From the NCBI RefSeq assembly GCF_000981385.1, contig NZ_LATZ01000114.1, positions 1 to 59,050 of the forward strand: 59,050 nucleotides of DNA, in the 5' to 3' direction. The position numbers were made by a program, and so were the translations under genes. Shown here in pieces: positions 33,769 to 41,919 of this stretch. Numbering within the stretch: the first letter of the stretch is position 1; each line of letters begins with the position of its first letter. Source of the DNA: Bacillus sp. SA1-12. Lineage in GTDB: Bacteria > Bacillota > Bacilli > Bacillales > Bacillaceae. A model generated the notes under the pieces. It worked only from the letters and a program-made list of their open reading frames with translations, searched no databases and had not been told where the DNA came from.

Positions 33769-33819
33769 AGAGGCTTACCAAAAAGTTAGGATCACAGACC
33801 TTTTGGAGCCTCTATTTTT
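33769..33819. terminator. Hairpin terminator upstream of a GNAT gene end
   Basis: AGAGGCT (33769-33775) and CCAAAA pair with TTTTGG and AGCCTCT (33807-33813), followed by ATTTTT. A similar T-run is found in the other direction, where it would serve the minus-strand acetyltransferase. Confidence 0.65.
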
Positions 33820-33885
33820 ATGTGTTGGGAACATTGACAGTTTCGTTCATATCAATACATTTTTTCACAATAGGTTCATATTATC

Positions 33886-34296
33886 CTACAAGTCTTTTTC
33901 TATTATTACGTAAGTTTTACCGTCTTTTGTAAACCTATAATTGGATTCTTCAAGCCCAAATTTTTTATAAAAATCTACTTTATTCTCTCTGGCATTACAC
34001 CAAATTCTTTTCACGCCAAGGTTCTTTGCTTCTTGTATTAGATAGCCTAACAATTCACTTCCATATCCCTTACCTTGTTCTTGTTGAAGAGTTGCAAATA
34101 TTCGAAATTGACCTTCTTCATTGTTAATAAAAAGGGAGATAACGGAAATCAATATGTTTTCTTTAAAAAGACCAAAATGAATACCTAAATCATCATCTAC
34201 TAATTTAATATAGTCAAAAGCTTTATCGGGCCACATAACTTTATGCCTCAATTCCCAAGCTATTTCCTTATCTATTTTTATTATCGTGGTTTCCAT
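33886..34296 (-). CDS. GNAT-family N-acetyltransferase
   Basis: The 136-residue single-domain product has the acetyl-CoA-binding motif A as QQEQGKGYGSELLGYL (Q/RxxGxG/A) and a C-terminal strand typical of GNAT (FYKKFGLEESNYRF). Substrate is unknown. It stands alone, with a small ribosome site (GGAGAG) before the ATG. The 372-bp gap beyond it holds nothing recognised. Confidence 0.85.
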   Translation of the reverse strand: METTIIKIDKEIAWELRHKVMWPDKAFDYIKLVDDDLGIHFGLFKENILISVISLFINNEEGQFRIFATLQQEQGKGYGSELLGYLIQEAKNLGVKRIWCNARENKVDFYKKFGLEESNYRFTKDGKTYVIIEKDL

Positions 34297-34668
34297 TGTA
34301 CTCTCCTTATCTTCTCTATAAACTAAGGAATACAGGGATCGTAATAGTCTCTCTCATTTAATTAAGATAGTAATGTTCCTCTTTAGTTAGTACAATCGTT
34401 TACCTAACCGATTTCAATGCTCTTTATTCAGATAGACACCAAAGAGAGTTTAGCACCCAGGTTCTCTCAGAATTAAACCGAATACTGTGATTAAAATCAT
34501 AATTATTTAGTTTTATTTGTAAAAAAAATGCTGTATACAATCCTGGTTCGTTAGCCGGAATAAGAAAAGGATTGCCGGAGCAACCCCATTGTTTGACGTA
34601 ACACAAGTTCGTTTAAATATAATACTTCAAAATCTGTTTCCATAACCCTGCTTTAAAGTATTAATAAA

Positions 34669-35121
34669 TCAGTATTCTCTCTTGTTCCCCTTTTTTACAA
34701 AGTCCCACTCTACCTCTATATTTTTTCTAACCCGTTGAAGAAGCTGAAAAATAGTTTCTGTTTCTTCGTGGGAGAATCCAGAAAGTGCAACCTTATTGGA
34801 ATATTCCCCTTCTCTCTTTAAAAAGGGATAAACGTTCTTACCTTTCTCAGTTGGAAATAGTTTCTTTATTTTTTTATTAACTTCATCGTCCCTTCTTTCA
34901 ATAAATCCTTGCTTTTCAAGTTTTTGTATGGCACGAGCTGCTGTTGTTCGGTCTACTTTTATCATTTCTGCTAACTTTTCTTGAATAATTCCCGGATTTT
35001 CACAGATTCGAACTAAGTACAAATACTGTCCTTTTGTTAAGTTATATTCTTTAAATTCAATATTGCTTATCGAATCTAATGCCCTGGCTATCATTCCAAT
35101 TTCACGAAGAATTTCCTTCAT
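34669..35121 (-). CDS. MarR-family transcriptional regulator
   Basis: The 150-residue winged-HTH dimer has a recognition segment EKLAEMIKVDRTTAARAIQKLEKQGFIERR and a beta-wing DDEVNKKIKKLFPTEKG. It is divergent from a GNAT/YczE pair across 119 bp that hold a perfect 9+9 bp inverted repeat. It resembles the YybA-type MarR regulators placed beside acetyltransferases in Bacillus. Likely represses itself and the divergent pair; ligand unknown. Confidence 0.85.
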   Translation of the reverse strand: MKEILREIGMIARALDSISNIEFKEYNLTKGQYLYLVRICENPGIIQEKLAEMIKVDRTTAARAIQKLEKQGFIERRDDEVNKKIKKLFPTEKGKNVYPFLKREGEYSNKVALSGFSHEETETIFQLLQRVRKNIEVEWDFVKKGNKREY

Positions 35122-35134
35122 AAAAAACCTCCGA

Positions 35135-35158
35135 ATTTTGTTGCATTTACAACAAAAT
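35135..35158. promoter_or_regulatory. Candidate MarR operator
   Basis: Perfect arms ATTTTGTTG (35135-35143) and CAACAAAAT (35150-35158) are separated by 6 bp. The site lies 14 bp upstream of the MarR start, in the shared promoter region with the GNAT gene. Confidence 0.6.
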
Positions 35159-35240
35159 ATTTTTCATATATACTTCTTAGTGATGATTAATTTCATTATG
35201 ACTTGTTTAGATAAATAAATCCAGAAAGGGGAGAAAATAA

Positions 35241-35684
35241 GTGAAAATTAAAAAAATAACTAAGGAAAATGACCTGAAAACAGCCTTTGAAATCAGAAAA
35301 GAAGTATTTGTTGAAGAACAAGGTGTACCATTGGAAGGTGAATTTGATGAATTTGACACACTGAATGGACAATGTGAACACATATTAGTCTATTACAATG
35401 AACATCCAGTTGGAACGGGAAGGATAAGAATTCTAGATGGCTTTGGCAAACTGGAGAGAATTTGTATCTTAGGACCCTTCCGTAAATTTGGTCTTGGAAA
35501 AATAATAATTAATGCGTTAGAAGCAATTGCGAAAGAAAAGGGAGTCTCCCAGGTTAAATTACACGGACAAACACAGGCAGAAGGTTTTTATAAGAAACTT
35601 GGTTATCGGTCTTCATCTAATATATTTATGGAAGATGGAATCCCGCATCTTTTAATGCTAAAAGAATTTTCTGCAAAATCATGA
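35241..35684 (+). CDS. GNAT acetyltransferase (ElaA/YjcF-like)
   Basis: The 147-residue product has FEIRKEVFVEEQGVPLEGEFDEFD, the N-terminal block typical of the ElaA/YjcF group, and the acetyl-CoA loop FRKFGLGKIIINAL. The start is GTG behind GAAAGGGGAG. The stop overlaps the next start (ATGA), so it is translationally coupled to the YczE-like gene. Substrate is unknown. Confidence 0.85.
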   Translation: MKIKKITKENDLKTAFEIRKEVFVEEQGVPLEGEFDEFDTLNGQCEHILVYYNEHPVGTGRIRILDGFGKLERICILGPFRKFGLGKIIINALEAIAKEKGVSQVKLHGQTQAEGFYKKLGYRSSSNIFMEDGIPHLLMLKEFSAKS

Positions 35685-36334
35685 TAAATAGGTCGAGGAA
35701 AGCGAAATATGCTTTTTATGTATTAGGAATTTTACTATTAACCCTTGGTATTTCTTTTACTATACAATCGGAGCTTGGAACATCTCCTTTTGATGCACTT
35801 TTGGTAGGTCTATCCCTAAACGTAGGGCTTACTGTGGGAAGTTGGGAAATAATTATTGCATTCATTCTGATTTGTTGTAATTCATTACTAATAAAACAAA
35901 GGCCTGAACTTTTAGGCTTGTTAACTGCATTAATCACGGGTATTGGTATTGATATGTGGCTTTTTTTATTACGCAATTTGATAACACCTGAACTATGGTT
36001 CGAAAAACTTGTTTGTTTTGTAATCGGCTTATTTGTTATGGGATTCGGAACTGCAATTTATTTACACACAAATTTTGCACCGATTCCAATTGACCGATTA
36101 ACATTAATCATACAAGAATTAACGAGAACTACTATATTTTTATCGAGAACCTTCATTTACCTCGTATTTTTGATAATGGCCATTATTTTTAATGGACCAA
36201 TTGGCGTCGGAACTTTATTAACGGTTTGTTTAGGGGGATTAATACTTAATTACTTTATGCCATTTACTGAACGTATCCTAACAAACGCTAGTACATCATT
36301 TGATTATGGTACAGATAAAAACCATTCAATATAA
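35681..36334 (+). CDS. YczE/YitT-family membrane protein
   Basis: The 217-residue product has about five membrane segments. ISFTIQSELGTSPFDALLVGLS and FGTAIYLHTNFAPIPIDRLTLIIQ are the paired repeats of YczE-like proteins. B. subtilis YczE is needed for full antibiotic production; the mechanism is unknown. It overlaps the acetyltransferase gene by 4 bp and is likely co-controlled by the divergent MarR. Confidence 0.75.
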   Translation: MINRSRKAKYAFYVLGILLLTLGISFTIQSELGTSPFDALLVGLSLNVGLTVGSWEIIIAFILICCNSLLIKQRPELLGLLTALITGIGIDMWLFLLRNLITPELWFEKLVCFVIGLFVMGFGTAIYLHTNFAPIPIDRLTLIIQELTRTTIFLSRTFIYLVFLIMAIIFNGPIGVGTLLTVCLGGLILNYFMPFTERILTNASTSFDYGTDKNHSI

Positions 36335-36393
36335 AACTGTCATAATCATTCCAAAAGGAAGACTTAATTTTCCCAAAAACATCACAAAATACC

Positions 36394-36429
36394 CATTCTG
36401 ATCAGATTGGGTTTAATCTGATCAGAATG
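36394..36429. repeat. Perfect 15+15 bp inverted repeat
   Basis: CATTCTGATCAGATT (36394-36408) and AATCTGATCAGAATG (36415-36429) are separated by GGGTTT. There is no T-run on either side. It lies between convergent genes (YczE-like and CBO0543) and may act as a weak bidirectional terminator. Confidence 0.7.
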
Positions 36430-36489
36430 CAGCCTTAATTCACCACTCCCTACTTTGGAAGTTAAAAATAGAAAAAAGAGAGTTTTATC

Positions 36490-36984
36490 CTATATATAGT
36501 CGAAAATCATAAGGAAAAACATAACAAAAAAAACTGATAATGCTAAAGCCAAAAGCTTATGAACATGATGAAGCCTTATCATGGGAAACATGATGATCAC
36601 AAATAAAGCAGACCACCAAAAATGCCATCCATTGTGATATGTTAATAGTCCAAAGTGTTTCCCTAACCACTCTATTAATAAAAAGATAATTATCCACTTT
36701 AAAGAGTAGATAAATTTAGACATCATTCTATTTGGATAATTAGATAAATAAACAAATGCTAATAATGGATTAATTATCAAGTTGTGTAGAAAATGTACAT
36801 TCATATGACTTATATAAGAGCTTTCTTCAAGCTCCCACAAATGGAAATGACTATGTGAAATAAATTCATATAAAAAAGTAGCTAAAGCTATGTATAACAT
36901 TGTGGGATAATATGTCTCCCATTTTTTCCAATCACCTTTTAATAAGGAAAAAAGTATGACCATGATGACAAGAATAAAGTGCAT
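36490..36984 (-). CDS. CBO0543-family membrane protein
   Basis: The 164-residue product has five hydrophobic segments. It contains the conserved histidine/aromatic patterns SHSHFHLWELEESS and YHNGWHFWWSA that mark the CBO0543 family of spore-former membrane proteins. Function is unknown. It is a single gene with SD GAGAAGG upstream. Confidence 0.7.
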   Translation of the reverse strand: MHFILVIMVILFSLLKGDWKKWETYYPTMLYIALATFLYEFISHSHFHLWELEESSYISHMNVHFLHNLIINPLLAFVYLSNYPNRMMSKFIYSLKWIIIFLLIEWLGKHFGLLTYHNGWHFWWSALFVIIMFPMIRLHHVHKLLALALSVFFVMFFLMIFDYI

Positions 36985-37197
36985 CTAACCTTCTCCTCGT
37001 TACAAAAGTAAAATAATAAGAGTATTCATAGCTTAGCTTTAATTTTTCAATCTGCATTTCACTTTTAAATTGATAAGATTCAAAATAGATTTCTTTAGAA
37101 TAGAACTTAATGATGCTCTCATTATGTTATAAATTAATAATTTCTTATAGTTAGCTACCAAGGCTATCTATTTAAGGTTAACTCTTACTTTTAAGGA
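36985..37197. other. Intergenic stretch, nothing recognised
   Basis: AT-rich sequence upstream of the CBO0543 gene. Any promoter there is not clear enough to call. Confidence 0.4.
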
Positions 37198-37362
37198 TTA
37201 ATTACTGTGTTGATTCTTAATCAATAGTTCCACATCCGAGGCATTGACTAATTCAACCTTAAAACTTGTCGTCTCACTCTTTATTTCCATAAACCCTGAA
37301 TGATAGATGTGTATAATAATATAAAATTCACCGTTGTATTTGACCCTATCTCCTGGAGACAA
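37198..37362 (-). CDS. Small 54-residue hypothetical protein
   Basis: It starts at TTG (37362), with GAAAGG about 11 nt upstream and two stop codons before it. The product opens SPGDRVKYNGEFYIIIHIY and continues with regular alternation of charged and hydrophobic residues (TSFKVELVNASDVELLI), like a small SH3/KOW-type beta barrel. Composition and strand pattern look protein-like. Similar short proteins occur in Bacillus. Function is unknown. Confidence 0.5.
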   Translation of the reverse strand: MSPGDRVKYNGEFYIIIHIYHSGFMEIKSETTSFKVELVNASDVELLIKNQHSN

Positions 37363-37563
37363 TTTTCATCAGAACCTTTCAAAACTAGGATAAGCACTAC
37401 CGGAAATGATATTTGCTTTCCCTTAAGGAGTTGCTTATATATTTAGATTTAGCTTTGTTGATAAATATAAAATATATATTTGTGATTTGTATAATATGAT
37501 TTGTTTTACATAATCTATAAATAATAGAAATTTTAACTAAATGTTGACACGTTGCATGTTCTT

Positions 37564-37683
37564 TTAATGTTCAAAAGGTAAACCTTCTGCATGAACTGTG
37601 TTGGACTCTCCTTCATTTGCCAAAAAGCCAAATTGTGCCAGTATGATACCTATTATTAGAACGAACTTTAATACCATTTTCAT
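37564..37683 (-). CDS. PapR-like quorum-sensing pheromone precursor
   Basis: The 39-residue precursor lies on the strand opposite the PlcR-like gene. It has a basic start (MKMVLKF), a hydrophobic signal core (VLIIGIILAQFGFLA) and a C-terminus VHA-EGLPFEH. The AxA-like VHA would allow signal peptidase cleavage that leaves exactly the heptapeptide EGLPFEH. PapR of the B. cereus group ends in variants of ADLPFEF, and LPFEH is, as I recall, the core of one of its pherotypes. AAGGGTGG lies 8 nt before the ATG. In B. cereus papR follows plcR on the same strand; here it is divergent. The short length means it would be missed by routine gene calling. Confidence 0.8.
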   Translation of the reverse strand: MKMVLKFVLIIGIILAQFGFLANEGESNTVHAEGLPFEH

Positions 37684-37716
37684 TTAATATTCCACCCTTA
37701 CCTGCAAGTTTTCCTT

Positions 37717-37737
37717 AATCCTAAAATGTTTAGGATT
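37717..37737. promoter_or_regulatory. Candidate operator of the PlcR-like regulator
   Basis: Perfect arms AATCCTAAA (37717-37725) and TTTAGGATT (37729-37737) are separated by ATG. The site lies between the divergent pheromone and regulator genes, 34 bp from the pheromone start. It differs from the B. cereus PlcR box (TATGnAn4TnCATA), which was not found here. Confidence 0.6.
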
Positions 37738-37845
37738 TTGCTGCGTTTTTGATAAGAGCTAAAATAATTTAATAAAATACAGCAAATCATTATAATTGTG
37801 AGATATGCTAAAAAATTATAAAATTTTTTATATTTTGGTGAGATC

Positions 37846-38751
37846 ATGATTGAGTTGAATACGAAAGCACTCGGAATGGAAATTAAAAGACTAAGAAAAT
37901 TAAATAATCTTTCTCAATCTCAATTAGCAGAAGGAATTTGTACACAAGCTACAATAAGTGGAATTGAAGCGGGAAAAGGCTACCCTAGTGTCGATATTCT
38001 TTATGTATTATCAATCCGTTTAAAAGTTACTTTAGACTTCTTTTATAAAATTTTATTAAACGATGCACAAGAATATATTCAAGAAACGGAGAAATATTTA
38101 CAGGAATTATTGAAGAAAAAGAATTATGAAGAGGCATTTCAACTTTGCTCAAATGAATTATCACAAAAAAATAGACAAATGGGTTATAAATTTGATCAAT
38201 TGATTAAATGGAATTATTTCGTATCAAGTTACTACTTAAAAAAAATGGATTTTCGTACATCTATTAATAATCTAAAACAGCTTTTAGATAAAAGCCACCC
38301 TCTATTTGGTCAAGATTTCCTTGATTTTAAAATTCAAAACAGTATCGCTATTATTTATGCCGAAAACCAATTATATCAGGAAAGCCTTAATCAATATCAC
38401 TTGATCCTTTCTTATAAAGACTTTTTATCTCAACAATACCGTTTTCATATTAAAATTTACTATAACTTATCAAAATTGTATTTCTTACTAAAGGATTATG
38501 AAAAGTCCTTTAAATTCGCAAATTTAGGAATAAACATGTCAGTATTAAATGAAGATATGTCAATGGCAGGCCAACTTTATTTTCAGAAAGGGATGTGTTT
38601 GGAGAGATTAAAAAAAGGTTCAACTGAAATAAACAAATCTTATCAAAATTCTCTCCTTATTTTTCAATTACTTAAGAGGGATAATTATATTGAAATGGTA
38701 AAAGAACAAAAGGGGAAATTTCTGGGGAAAAATAATGAATCAAATTCTTGA
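37846..38751 (+). CDS. PlcR-family peptide-responsive transcriptional regulator
   Basis: The 301-residue product has an N-terminal HTH (about 8-63: KRLRKLNNLSQSQLAEGIC, TISGIEAGKGYPSVDILYVL) and a helical TPR array (about 70-290) with KWNYFVSSYYLKKMDF, NSIAIIYAENQLYQESL and GQLYFQKGMCLERL. Each segment lines up with B. cereus PlcR (WQYYVAAYVLKKVDY; AIANIYAENGYL; GQLYYQRGECLRKL). It is therefore a RRNPP quorum-sensing regulator that should bind re-imported peptide in the TPR groove and then activate DNA binding. The pheromone gene is divergent and adjacent. Target genes are not evident in the window. Confidence 0.88.
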   Translation: MIELNTKALGMEIKRLRKLNNLSQSQLAEGICTQATISGIEAGKGYPSVDILYVLSIRLKVTLDFFYKILLNDAQEYIQETEKYLQELLKKKNYEEAFQLCSNELSQKNRQMGYKFDQLIKWNYFVSSYYLKKMDFRTSINNLKQLLDKSHPLFGQDFLDFKIQNSIAIIYAENQLYQESLNQYHLILSYKDFLSQQYRFHIKIYYNLSKLYFLLKDYEKSFKFANLGINMSVLNEDMSMAGQLYFQKGMCLERLKKGSTEINKSYQNSLLIFQLLKRDNYIEMVKEQKGKFLGKNNESNS

Positions 38752-38869
38752 AATACCTTTCCCTTAAATCCCCTTTAACATCAAAAATATCCCTTAGAAC
38801 ACAAATAATTAGGCTTAATAACTTCATAGATACCTGCGGCATCACTCCCCCGAGAAAAAAATAATCAAA

Positions 38870-38899
38870 ACATCCTGAATTCTTAAGAACTCAGGATGT
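38870..38899. terminator. Bidirectional terminator
   Basis: ACATCCTGA (38870-38878) pairs with TCAGGATGT (38891-38899). On the minus strand it is followed by TTTTGATT, serving helD; it also ends the regulator transcript. Confidence 0.75.
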
Positions 38900-38912
38900 A
38901 ATTTCTAATAAC

Positions 38913-41213
38913 CTACAATATCGTTATCAAATCATCATGTATATGTTCTAACAAAAACACAGAAGGACTTTTTCCGAAAAACATTAATTGGTGCAATGGT
39001 CTGGTCATTGCCACATACAGTAATTTCAATTCAATTTCACTAAGCTCATACACTTCGTCCAGCGCAAAAAGGAGGACAACATCAAACTCCAATCCTTTGG
39101 CCAGCTGTGAATGAACAATGATTAAGTCTTCTTGGTTGATTTCTTCATTTTCACGAAGTAACTGGGTTCGTAACTCACCTCCAGCATGTTTCCTAAGCAA
39201 TTTTTCTATTTTCACACATTCTCTCTCTGTTTTCCCAATAACCGCAATGGTTTTCATTCCCTCACGATAAAAACGCTGAACTTCCGTTTTAAGCTTTTCA
39301 ACAGCTTTCATTTCATCATTCCAATAATGAAATACTGGTTTATGGCCATGTCGAACGACTGGCTCTACTTTCGGAAGATCTAATGGCAATAATGAAAGAA
39401 TATCATTAGCTGCATGCATAATCTCTACTGTTGTTCTGTAGCTTTTTTGTAAAGTGGTATAAGTAGCTCTTGGAAAAATGTTCTCCTTAACTAGGCTCCA
39501 GTCGTTTAACCCTCGATACGAGTGAATACCTTGAGCTAAATCTCCTACAATTGTAAACATGTCTGTTTCCAAAGCACTCTTAAGTGCATACAATTGAAAA
39601 TAGCTGTAATCTTGTGCTTCATCTATGACGACATTACGAGCACGAAGCTCTTTCTTTATTCCAAATAGATGATACTGTAAGTATAATAGACTCGCCAAAT
39701 CTTCTACTTCAAATTGCCGTTTTTTTCTAAGGTTTACTTGATAGTTATATAAAAAGTCAATTTGATTCTCAGCTAATAGATCTCCAGCGTATTTCACTAA
39801 TTGCTCTTTATCCGTAAATAGTTCATCGAAATAATGGATAAGATCATGCTTCTCAATCTGCCTAATATATGCTTGAACCCCTGATCGGGACTGCTTGAGA
39901 ATGTCGTCCTTAAGTTCATCTTTTTTGTCCATCGCCTTTGTAACATAGTTTTTTCTTTTGTCGGGATCTATCCTTGTACTAAATAAAGCTTTTTCAATCT
40001 TTTCTTCGTAAAACTCTTCTACTTTTTTCAGTAGTACTTTCTTTTCTGTTCGCACATAGTTTTGCAAAACTTCTTTTATCTTTTCCAAACGTCGGTAATA
40101 AGGCAGGTACGTGTATTCCTTTTGCATGAGATGTTTTATCTTATCGGCACTATAAAGTTTAAATTTTGATAAATAAAAGTCCTTTTTAGGTGTAATAGAT
40201 TCCAATATATCTTCTAAATACCGGTCAATGATGATTTTCATTTCTAATGAACCCTTAAAGCTAGAAATCCATTGTATCATTTCAGGATTTTCATAGGTTC
40301 GGTCAATAAATTTTCCAAGCTTTTCAGATGGAGATGTTAGCTTTATTTTTTTCGAGATACAGGCTTTGACATAATCACTGAACGTCATCTGTAAGATGCG
40401 GTCTACCCCAAGCTCGGGCAGGACCTCTGATATATAATCAATGAACAAATTGTTTGGAGCAAGTATCATAAGCTCCTCCGGTTTAAAATATTCAGCATAC
40501 GTATAAATAAAATAAGAGATTCGGTGAAGAGCAATCGTTGTTTTTCCGCTCCCAGCTGCTCCTTGAACAATAATAGGCTTATTTAAATCCGCTCGAATAA
40601 TTCTATTTTGCTCTTCCTGTATGGTAGAAACAATATCTGTTAACCGATTACTTGAACTAGCTGAAAGAGATTCTTGAAGCAGTTCATCTGTGGTTGTAAG
40701 ATCGACATCTCGAACGTCTTTAAGCTCTCCTTCTTCAATGATATATTGTCTCTTTAATGATAAATTTCCTTCATATAGTTCTCCTTCTGCTTCGTATGTT
40801 ACGTCACCAAGCCGTCCATCATAATAAAGATTTGCAATAGGAGAACGCCAATCAACAATAATAGGATCCTGAGTTTCACGATCAAATAGAGACGCTTTAC
40901 CAAAGTATAAAATCTCTTCATCACTTTTATCATTCGCCTTATAATTAATTCGAGCGAAATATGGCTTATGGTAGATTTTTTTGAGACTACGTATTTCTTC
41001 TTCTGTTCGTTGAAGCAAACTTGAATTTGTTAGCATGTTTAAGTACCTTAAACTGCTATCCTTTAAATCAATTCCTTCCAAGGATTCCTTGGCACTTTTC
41101 CGAAAGGATTCTTCATCAAGCTCCCTTGCTTGAATTAGCATTTCCATATACTTTTTAGTAAATCTCAGCCGCTCAATTTCTTCGTAAAAATCAGGATGCT
41201 GTTTTTGTCCCAA
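38913..41213 (-). CDS. helD: HelD-type RNA polymerase recycling ATPase
   Basis: The 766-residue superfamily 1 helicase-like protein has Walker A IIVQGAAGSGKTTIALHR, Walker B NVVIDEAQDYSYFQLY, and late motifs QKSYRTTVEI and VHSQLAKGLEFDVVLLFALDE. An N-terminal coiled arm (1-100) enters the RNA polymerase channels in HelD. HelD strips stalled RNA polymerase from DNA. TTG at 41213 is chosen because AGGAGAG lies 8 nt upstream, and the product then begins LGQKQHPDFYEEIERL. The same frame stays open for 89 more codons, but those encode an unrelated tryptophan-rich hydrophobic segment. Confidence 0.85.
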   Translation of the reverse strand: MGQKQHPDFYEEIERLRFTKKYMEMLIQARELDEESFRKSAKESLEGIDLKDSSLRYLNMLTNSSLLQRTEEEIRSLKKIYHKPYFARINYKANDKSDEEILYFGKASLFDRETQDPIIVDWRSPIANLYYDGRLGDVTYEAEGELYEGNLSLKRQYIIEEGELKDVRDVDLTTTDELLQESLSASSSNRLTDIVSTIQEEQNRIIRADLNKPIIVQGAAGSGKTTIALHRISYFIYTYAEYFKPEELMILAPNNLFIDYISEVLPELGVDRILQMTFSDYVKACISKKIKLTSPSEKLGKFIDRTYENPEMIQWISSFKGSLEMKIIIDRYLEDILESITPKKDFYLSKFKLYSADKIKHLMQKEYTYLPYYRRLEKIKEVLQNYVRTEKKVLLKKVEEFYEEKIEKALFSTRIDPDKRKNYVTKAMDKKDELKDDILKQSRSGVQAYIRQIEKHDLIHYFDELFTDKEQLVKYAGDLLAENQIDFLYNYQVNLRKKRQFEVEDLASLLYLQYHLFGIKKELRARNVVIDEAQDYSYFQLYALKSALETDMFTIVGDLAQGIHSYRGLNDWSLVKENIFPRATYTTLQKSYRTTVEIMHAANDILSLLPLDLPKVEPVVRHGHKPVFHYWNDEMKAVEKLKTEVQRFYREGMKTIAVIGKTERECVKIEKLLRKHAGGELRTQLLRENEEINQEDLIIVHSQLAKGLEFDVVLLFALDEVYELSEIELKLLYVAMTRPLHQLMFFGKSPSVFLLEHIHDDLITIL

Positions 41214-41480
41214 ATTTTTCACTCTCCTATTTAACCGAGTATTTTTCTTCAGGCAAACGTACAAAATACCATGAAAAAGGCAGCCGAACCCTATCCATGG
41301 TATTAATAAGTATGTCTGTGATGTAACAGGAAACGTATACAGTTCTGTCTTGTCGGAATTCCAATTATAAACGTTTCCATTCACATTTGCAATTTCCTTC
41401 CATTGTTTTTTGTTCCGAAATTTTAAAAACCTTTTTTTATTTAAACAAAAGCATTGTTCCCCGATACTTCTAACATCCAT
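41214..41480 (-). pseudogene. Open frame fused in phase ahead of helD, likely a gene remnant
   Basis: An 89-codon stretch in frame with helD encodes a basic segment (CLNKKRFLKFRNKKQWKEIA) and a membrane-like segment (QTYLLIPWIGFGCLFHGIL). It resembles the end of a small membrane protein, not HelD. It has no ribosome site at its start and is read past by the helD SD. It is probably the remains of a former upstream gene. Confidence 0.35.
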
Positions 41481-41919
41481 AATCGTAAATCCTTAAAGAG
41501 AAATATGATTGAATTCAGATTTTACTAGATGCTTGATTACCTCTATACGCTGATACATAAATTTTCCAATAAATAAATCAATCCATTCCAGAGGGGGGGA
41601 GAATGACTCTGCAGAAGTGAATAATTGGAGGTTTCATTTACCCTATAATTCTATGTAATTTAAGGGAAAATATAGATTTAAACAGACTACTATTCGTACA
41701 TTGAATGAATATTTGGATATGCAGCACAAACCAGACGGTCAATTTTTTTACGCGGTTTTTCTTAACAAGTATCAGACTTTAGAGTGAGAAAAGTCTCAAC
41801 TTATGGAGGATTACTGACTTCCTTCTATAATATAAAATAGTAAATAACAATTTTGTAAGCCCTCTATTTATCCCTATTTGGAGGGGAATTGAATACTATG
41901 ATCCGGGAGAGTGATCCTT
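41481..41919. other. Gap with a possible coding remnant and promoter for the Rieske gene
   Basis: A plus-strand frame of 42 codons (41659-41787) with protein-like content (RTLNEYLDMQHKPDGQFFY) lacks an ATG and a ribosome site, so it may be a remnant. A TATAAT at 41826-41831 is a possible -10. A short frame at 41899-41961 opens with ATG behind GGAGGGG and overlaps the next gene's start in another phase, so it may be a leader peptide. Confidence 0.35.

Noticed and set aside
34297..34668. 60-codon minus-strand frame at 34424-34606
   Set aside because: No ribosome site and no protein-like pattern; treated as non-coding.
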